NCBI GenBank assembly: GCA_023387755.1
Contig: JAEWHO010000065.1
Location: 1-10,383 of the forward strand
Direction of reading: 5' to 3'
DNA: 10,383 bases
Origin: Actinomycetes bacterium
GTDB lineage: Bacteria; Actinomycetota; Actinomycetes; Actinomycetales; Actinomycetaceae
Shown one piece after another: positions 5,934 through 10,383 of this stretch. Each line of letters starts with the position of its first letter. Position 1 is the first letter of the stretch. Below the pieces are notes generated by a model. It searched no databases, was not told where the DNA came from, and saw only the letters and a list, made by a program, of their open reading frames with translations. Position numbers and translations under genes: made by a program.

Positions 5934-7366
5934 TCACGCTTGACGTCGCCACTATTGCGCGCGCCATGGACGGTACGGTCGTGGGGTGTGCCCCCACGGC
6001 CCTGGTCACTGGTCAGGTCCACACCGACTCCCGCCAGATTCAGCCCGGTGACTGCTTTGTTGCCATTGATGGCGAGTCGGTAGACGGGCATCGCTTTGCT
6101 GAGCAGGCCGTTGCTGCGGGCGCCGTCGTCGTGATTAGCGAGCGCGATATCGAAACCCCTCATATTAGGGTGGACTCCACGGTGACGGCACTGGGGAAAC
6201 TCGCCGCGTACGTGTTGGCAACCCTGCGGGCGGCCGGGCCGATCGAGGTGGTGGGGATGACTGGTTCCTCGGGGAAAACCACCACCAAAGATATGCTGTA
6301 TGCGATCCTCAGCGCCGCGGGCCCTACGGTAGCTCCGATATCGTCCTTTAATAACGATATTGGCCTGCCATTGACTGTGTTGCGCTGCGATATGAACACG
6401 CGCTACCTGGTGGCAGAAATGGGGGCTGCCTGCGCTGGAGAACTGACGCGCTTGACGACGATCTGCCCCCTGGATATCGCCTGTGTGCTCATGGTGGGGC
6501 ATGCGCATCTCGGCGGATTTGGATCCATCGACGACGTCGCCACCGCCAAGTCTGAACTGGTCCAGAATCTGCCTAGCCATGCGCGGATCGTCCTCAATGC
6601 GGACGATCCGCGGGTAGCTGCAATGGCATCCCGAGCCAGTATCACCGGTGGGGGCGCCCTGCCGAGTGAGCAGGTGTACTGGTTCTCGGCAACAAAGGCG
6701 GTGCCGGTGGGCGGATACGCCACCGATGTGAGCTGTGACAGTTGCGGGCGGGCGTCATTTACCGCCGTCTTCGATCAGCACAGCGAACCGGTGAACCTGG
6801 CGATCTCGGGGGTCCACCACGTCAATAACGCGTTAGCCGCGCTCACCGCCGCGTGGCTGTTGGGGGTCGATATGAAAATCGCCGCCGCAACAGTAGGAAC
6901 GGCGAGCGTATCTGCCCACCGCATGGCGCTGACGCAACGACCCGACGGCATCACCATCGTGGATGATGCCTATAACGCGAATCCGGAATCGATGCGTGCA
7001 GCTTTGCGTACGGTCGCGGCTATGCCAGCGACCCGGCATATCGCAGTCTTGGGATCAATGTTGGAGATGGGGCAGCAGGCAGCGCAGGCCCATTTTGATA
7101 TTGGTGAATTAGCAGGTCAGCTGGGCTACGACTGGGTGATATCCCTCACCGAGCCGGATATTGCAGCCGGCGCTGCTGCCGGGGGAGTGCCACGGGTAGA
7201 TACCGCGGAAAATTGCGCTGAAATCCGCGCTCTGCTCCAGGCGGATTGGGCAGAGGGAGACACCGTTGTGTTAAAGGGCTCTAATGGAACACGACTATGG
7301 TCAGTGGCAGATGAACTGACCGAAGTCCCCGATCATCGGGCCCAGTCCTGTGGAGACCGTCAATGA
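5930..7366 (+). CDS. murF: UDP-MurNAc-tripeptide: D-Ala-D-Ala ligase MurF
   Basis: MurF (478 residues) finishes the cytoplasmic stem peptide by adding D-alanyl-D-alanine to UDP-MurNAc-tripeptide, using ATP. Visible motifs are the N-domain TDSRQIQPGDCFVAIDGE, the ATP loop G112-S-S-G-K-T117 followed by TTKDM, FNNDIGLPLT (140-149), AEMGA, VLNADDP, HHVNNALAA and DDAYNANPESM (345-355). The VLGSMLEMG block then leads to a C-terminal VVLKGSNGTRLW. This last block differs a little from the KGS/ASRxxGLE ending I know from other MurF proteins, but within family variation. ATG 5930 overlaps the murE stop (ATGA) and has AAAGGAGAG before it, so translation should be both coupled and independently initiated. 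Confidence 0.96.
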   Translation: MITLDVATIARAMDGTVVGCAPTALVTGQVHTDSRQIQPGDCFVAIDGESVDGHRFAEQAVAAGAVVVISERDIETPHIRVDSTVTALGKLAAYVLATLRAAGPIEVVGMTGSSGKTTTKDMLYAILSAAGPTVAPISSFNNDIGLPLTVLRCDMNTRYLVAEMGAACAGELTRLTTICPLDIACVLMVGHAHLGGFGSIDDVATAKSELVQNLPSHARIVLNADDPRVAAMASRASITGGGALPSEQVYWFSATKAVPVGGYATDVSCDSCGRASFTAVFDQHSEPVNLAISGVHHVNNALAALTAAWLLGVDMKIAAATVGTASVSAHRMALTQRPDGITIVDDAYNANPESMRAALRTVAAMPATRHIAVLGSMLEMGQQAAQAHFDIGELAGQLGYDWVISLTEPDIAAGAAAGGVPRVDTAENCAEIRALLQADWAEGDTVVLKGSNGTRLWSVADELTEVPDHRAQSCGDRQ

Positions 7367-8451
7367 CAGCGATTCTTTTCGCGGGTTCAATTGCCCTCGT
7401 GCTTTCCCTGCTGGGGACGCCGCTGTTTATCCGCTTCCTGGTCAAGCGGAACTACGGCCAATTTATTCGCCAAGACGGCCCGACTGCCCACTTCACTAAG
7501 CGGGGAACCCCTACGATGGGCGGCGTCGTCATTATTATTTCGACCGTCCTCGGCTATGCCGGTGCCAACCTGCTCTCCGGGCGGTTCCCGAATGTGTCCG
7601 GGCTGCTCTTGCTCTATCTCGTTATCGGGTTGGGCCTGATCGGATTCCTCGACGATTACATTAAAATCTCTCGCCAACGCTCCCTCGGCCTCAACCCGCT
7701 GGGAAAGATCATCGGCCAGGCTTTCATTGGGATTAGCTTTTCGGTGGCTGCGCTCTTCTTTGCCAACCAAAATAATCGCACGCCTGCGTCCATGCGGATC
7801 TCCTTCATTCGGGATACCGGTATTAATCTCGCGTTTGCGGGTTTTGTTGTCGGACTCGTGCTATTCGTTCTGTGGTCCAATTTCCTCATCACGGCATGGT
7901 CAAATGCGGTGAACCTGACCGACGGTTTAGACGGCTTGGCAACGGGCGCATCAGTCATGGTGTTCGGTGCCTACACAGTTATCGCCATGTGGCAGTCGAA
8001 TCAGTCCTGCCAATATATGTCTGCCCCCAGCATGGGCTGTTATGAGGTTCGCGATCCGCGCGACCTCGCGATCGTTGCCGCAGCTCTGGTAGGGGCGTGC
8101 TTCGGGTTTTTGTGGTGGAATACCTCTCCGGCTCAGATTTTCATGGGTGATACGGGTTCTCTCGCCCTCGGAGGCGCAGTGGCGGGCTTCTCCATCCTGA
8201 CCCGCACGGAGGTGCTGGCAGCCATTATTGGCGGGCTCTTCGTCATTATTGTCATGTCTGATGTCATTCAGATCGGGTGGTTCAAACTCACGGGTAACCG
8301 TGTATTCAGGATGGCCCCACTCCACCACCACTTTGAACTTAAGGGGTGGCATGAGGTCACGATTGTGGTGCGTTTTTGGATCATTGCTGGCCTGTGTGTA
8401 GCCCTCGGCGTGGGATTGTTCTATGGAGAGTGGGTGGCTATCGGTGGCTAG
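7363..8451 (+). CDS. mraY: Phospho-MurNAc-pentapeptide transferase MraY
   Basis: MraY (362 residues) is a polytopic membrane enzyme that transfers phospho-MurNAc-pentapeptide from UDP to undecaprenyl phosphate, making lipid I at the inner face of the membrane. Expected motifs are all present: QDGPTAHFTKRGTPTMGG near the N-terminus, the aspartate pair D97-D98 (FLDDYIK), NAVNLTDGLDGLATG (181-195), FMGDTGSLALGG with D263, and the HHH motif 321-323. The extra segment with two cysteines (about residues 210-226, before RDPRDLAIV) fits the actinobacterial form of the enzyme. ATG 7363 overlaps the murF stop as ATGA. The 3' end runs into murD. Confidence 0.97.
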   Translation: MTAILFAGSIALVLSLLGTPLFIRFLVKRNYGQFIRQDGPTAHFTKRGTPTMGGVVIIISTVLGYAGANLLSGRFPNVSGLLLLYLVIGLGLIGFLDDYIKISRQRSLGLNPLGKIIGQAFIGISFSVAALFFANQNNRTPASMRISFIRDTGINLAFAGFVVGLVLFVLWSNFLITAWSNAVNLTDGLDGLATGASVMVFGAYTVIAMWQSNQSCQYMSAPSMGCYEVRDPRDLAIVAAALVGACFGFLWWNTSPAQIFMGDTGSLALGGAVAGFSILTRTEVLAAIIGGLFVIIVMSDVIQIGWFKLTGNRVFRMAPLHHHFELKGWHEVTIVVRFWIIAGLCVALGVGLFYGEWVAIGG

Positions 8452-9928
8452 TATTATTGCGCGCGATTACACCCCTCGGCAGGGGCTCGAGGGTGCGCGG
8501 ATCTGCGTGGCGGGCCTGGGGACCTCCGGGCGCGCAGCGGTGGATGTGCTCTCTACTCTCGGAATGCAGGTTTGCGGGATTGATCGCAGTGAAGCCGCGG
8601 TACAGGGTGCCTTGGAGGCAGGCTTGGCTGCGGTACAGCACTGTGCTACGGATGAAGATTTCGCTGCTGAGGCTTGCACATCGGATCTCATTGTCGTCTC
8701 ACCCGGGATCGCCCCTAGCTCGCTGCTGTATCAGCGGGCCGCTGCGGCCGGGATTGCGATGATGAGCGAGATAGAACTCGCCTGGCAGCTACAAGCCCCC
8801 CACCACGACGGCGGCTATGCGCCCTGGCTCTCCCTGACGGGGACTAACGGCAAAACCACCACCACCACGATGACGGCGGCCATCTTGCAGGCAGCTGGAG
8901 CAGTCGCACCCGCTATCGGCAATGTGGGTACCCCAGCGGTTCTCATTGCGGCTCGTGGTGGTGTTGACGCCCTGGCGGTGGAGGTCTCCAGCTTCCAGCT
9001 CCACTCCACCCACAGCGTGCATTCGTGGGCTTCCGCCTGCCTCAATTTCGACGCCGACCACCTGGATTGGCACGGGGGCGAGGTCGGTTATTGGCAAGAT
9101 AAGGCCCGGGTCCACCACGGCACGCAGACCGCGTGCCTTTATTCGCGTACATCGCTCGAAACCCGGCGGATGGTAGAAGAAGCGGACGTGACCGAAGGGG
9201 CACGAGCTATCAGCATCGGTACAGATGTACCTCCGGTGGCGGGCCTCGGCATTGTCGACGATCTGCTGATCGACCGCGCCTTCATCCCCACCCGTCACAC
9301 AGAGGGGGAGGTGCTCGCCCAGGTGAGCGACCTGGGGCACCTGGCGCCATTGGAAGGGCAATTGCCCGACCATATCCTCATAGATGCGCTCTTCGCGGCC
9401 GGGCTCGCCCGCGCTGCCGGTGTGGCCCCTCAGGCAGTCGCTGCGGGGTTACGCGCCTATCAGCCGGGCGCTCACCGTATCCAGACGGTAGCTGAACTCG
9501 AGGGGGTGCGTTTCATCAACGACTCCAAAGCTACCAACGCGCATGCGGCCCGCGCCTGCCTCCTGGCCCAGCGGCCCCACAGCGTGGTCTGGATTGCGGG
9601 CGGTTTAGCAAAGGGGGCCCGCTTCGATGAGCTCGTTAGTCAGGTACGCGACCGGCTACAGGCCGTGGTGCTCATCGGTGCCGATCCGGAGCCCCTTACG
9701 GCGGCGCTGACTGCACAGGCCCCAGAAGTTCCTGTGCACCGGATCGACCCGGCCGAGGAGTCGGTTATGCGCGCCGCCGTCGAACAAGCGCGGGCGGTGG
9801 CCAACCGGGGTAACGTCGTCGTTCTTGCTCCTGCGTGTGCCTCGATGGATCAATTCCCGAACTATGCGGTACGGGGCGACGAATTCGCCGCAGCGGTGCG
9901 GGGTTTGAAAGTAGCTCACGGGGCCTAG
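8423..9928 (+). CDS. murD: UDP-MurNAc-L-Ala: D-Glu ligase MurD
   Basis: MurD (501 residues from the longest start) adds D-glutamate to UDP-MurNAc-L-alanine with ATP. The N-domain has the Rossmann-like CVAGLGTSGRAAVDVL. The ATP loop is G140-T-N-G-K-T145, followed by VEVSSFQLHS, NFDADHLDWHGG and a conserved lysine region (YWQDKARVHHG). The C-domain has NDSKATNAHA (366-375), WIAGGLAKGARFDEL and the closing APACASMDQF. The start is uncertain. ATG 8423 overlaps mraY by 29 bases with a poor ribosome site, while GTG 8444 overlaps by 8 and has GGAGAG at 8425-8430, somewhat far upstream. I slightly favour GTG 8444, which would shorten the protein to 494 residues. Confidence 0.95.
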   Translation: MESGWLSVASIIARDYTPRQGLEGARICVAGLGTSGRAAVDVLSTLGMQVCGIDRSEAAVQGALEAGLAAVQHCATDEDFAAEACTSDLIVVSPGIAPSSLLYQRAAAAGIAMMSEIELAWQLQAPHHDGGYAPWLSLTGTNGKTTTTTMTAAILQAAGAVAPAIGNVGTPAVLIAARGGVDALAVEVSSFQLHSTHSVHSWASACLNFDADHLDWHGGEVGYWQDKARVHHGTQTACLYSRTSLETRRMVEEADVTEGARAISIGTDVPPVAGLGIVDDLLIDRAFIPTRHTEGEVLAQVSDLGHLAPLEGQLPDHILIDALFAAGLARAAGVAPQAVAAGLRAYQPGAHRIQTVAELEGVRFINDSKATNAHAARACLLAQRPHSVVWIAGGLAKGARFDELVSQVRDRLQAVVLIGADPEPLTAALTAQAPEVPVHRIDPAEESVMRAAVEQARAVANRGNVVVLAPACASMDQFPNYAVRGDEFAAAVRGLKVAHGA

Positions 9929-9963
9929 GGGAGTAGGCAGGAAGGCAGCTCGAGGAGACGGTA

Positions 9964-10005
9964 GTGGACGCCCCCGGGCTGGAGGTCGCGATTATGCGCT
10001 TCTAG
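9964..10005 (+). CDS. Possible 13-codon leader ORF upstream of ftsW
   Basis: GTG 9964 opens MDAPGLEVAIMRF, ending at TAG 10003-10005. GAGGAG (9952-9957) lies 6 bases before the GTG, which is a good ribosome site and the main reason to list it. A small inverted repeat (10007-10038) begins just after the stop. It has no recognisable homology. It could be a leader peptide, a truncated old start, or chance. Confidence 0.3.
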   Translation: MDAPGLEVAIMRF

Positions 10006-10006
10006 G

Positions 10007-10038
10007 CGTGCCCTACCCTCGCTCGCGGCGCAGGCACG
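10007..10038 (+). repeat. Inverted repeat in the ftsW leader
   Basis: CGTGCC 10007-10012 is complementary to GGCACG 10033-10038, plus a possible G-U pair outside it (10006/10039). The loop is 20 bases and GC-rich. No T-tract follows, so an intrinsic terminator is unlikely. Confidence 0.35.
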
Positions 10039-10077
10039 TGAGAATAGCCTAGGAGAGTCGTGTGGCTACCGGTGAGA

Positions 10078-10084
10078 GAGGTGA
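10078..10084 (+). promoter_or_regulatory. Ribosome site deciding the ftsW start
   Basis: GAGGTGA, seven bases complementary to the 16S rRNA tail, ends 4 bases before ATG 10089. It is a longer match than the AGGAG (10051-10055) that precedes the in-frame alternative GTG 10062. Confidence 0.55.
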
Positions 10085-10088
10085 GGGT

Positions 10089-10383
10089 ATGTCAACCACT
10101 GAGAAACGCGCCCCCTCCACGACTTTTGCGCGTATTACTGCCCATCCGGGGGCAACCTCGTACTACGTGATCCTGGGTACCGCGCTGATTCTGCTTACCT
10201 TGGGCTTAACCATGGTGCTCTCTGCCTCTACCATTACCTCGATCCAGGATGACGCCACTCCATTTTCGAATATCAAGCGGCAGCTGGGGTATGCCCTGAT
10301 TGCGGTCCCGGCCGGTTTTCTTATCTCCCGCACATCCGTCGCCCGTCTGCGCCGGGTCGCTGGGGTGGTGTTTTGGTTTACCG
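10089..10383 (+). CDS. ftsW: Septal peptidoglycan glycosyltransferase FtsW (5' part, runs off window)
   Basis: The frame is open from ATG 10089 to the end of the window, giving about 98 residues. A polar cytoplasmic N-terminus is followed by the first membrane segment at about 25-44 (YYVILGTALILLTLGLTMVL). It ends in the VLSAS motif typical of SEDS proteins (FtsW/RodA), and a second hydrophobic segment starts near residue 67. FtsW polymerises lipid II at the septum with FtsI. Its place after murD, in a cluster where murG and murC normally follow, favours FtsW over RodA. An in-frame GTG at 10062 would add nine residues (MATGERGEG); TAG at 10050-10052 closes the frame above that. The catalytic aspartate region is beyond the window. 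Confidence 0.9.
   Translation, partial: MSTTEKRAPSTTFARITAHPGATSYYVILGTALILLTLGLTMVLSASTITSIQDDATPFSNIKRQLGYALIAVPAGFLISRTSVARLRRVAGVVFWFT

Larger units (their letters stand above)
9923..10058 (+). repeat. Imperfect 12-bp direct repeats bounding the murD/ftsW spacer
   Basis: GCCTAGGGGAGT (9923-9934) and GCCTAGGAGAGT (10047-10058) differ at one base and lie 124 bases apart. The first contains the murD stop codon; the second provides an AGGAG ribosome-site-like sequence before GTG 10062. The arrangement suggests that the spacer was inserted or duplicated. Purine-rich ribosome-site bias could explain part of the match. Confidence 0.5.

Noticed and set aside
5579..6580. 333-codon open frame on the minus strand across murE and murF
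   Set aside because: It is antisense to conserved motifs of two essential ligases, with low-complexity content and no recognisable domain, and is a shadow of GC-rich coding.
2630..9928. CRISPR array, tRNA, rRNA or novel defence system within the cluster
   Set aside because: The region is filled by dcw genes with 0-14 base gaps or overlaps. No repeat-spacer pattern or structural RNA was seen.
9905..9936. Internal promoter for ftsW (TTGAAA near 9905)
   Set aside because: No acceptable -10 element lies 16-18 bases downstream.

Overview
The window is the front part of a division and cell wall (dcw) cluster from a GC-rich actinobacterium. The gene order is mraZ, rsmH, ftsL, ftsI, murE, murF, mraY, murD, ftsW, all on the + strand. 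This order, the actinobacterial style of FtsL (Pro/Arg/Gly-rich cytosolic tail) and MraY (loop before the conserved RDPRDLAIVAAAL stretch), and the IS types at the left edge point to Actinomycetota. Actinomycetaceae is my best guess, but the genus cannot be fixed from sequence alone.

Layout. Positions 1-351 are mobile-element debris: the last 32 codons of an IS3-family transposase, followed at once by what looks like the C-terminal tail of a second, unrelated transposase. Positions 352-659 are non-coding. This stretch holds a probable IS end, three small hairpins, a reverse-oriented pair of MraZ-like boxes, the likely cluster promoter and a three-box MraZ operator. Positions 660-9928 carry eight complete genes packed tightly, with ATGA-type stop/start overlaps at rsmH/ftsL, murE/murF and murF/mraY, a longer overlap at mraY/murD and a 4-base gap at ftsI/murE. 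There are only two real gaps, mraZ/rsmH (106 bases) and murD/ftsW (160 bases), and both hold a hairpin and a possible leader mini-ORF. ftsW begins near 10089 and runs off the window.

How the genes work together. MraZ is the cluster's own transcriptional regulator. RsmH methylates 16S rRNA. FtsL and FtsI belong to the septal divisome, and FtsW is the SEDS glycosyltransferase partner of FtsI. MurD, MurE and MurF build the stem peptide of UDP-MurNAc-pentapeptide, and MraY transfers the product to undecaprenyl phosphate to give lipid I. Co-transcription would couple precursor supply to septation.

I found no new protein system; every sizeable coding region is a known dcw gene. The parts worth a second look are regulatory: the inverted second MraZ-type site, the mraZ/rsmH hairpin that masks the ribosome site of a leader ORF overlapping rsmH, the murD/ftsW spacer bounded by near-identical 12-mers, and MurE motif changes that may bear on which diamino acid the organism uses.
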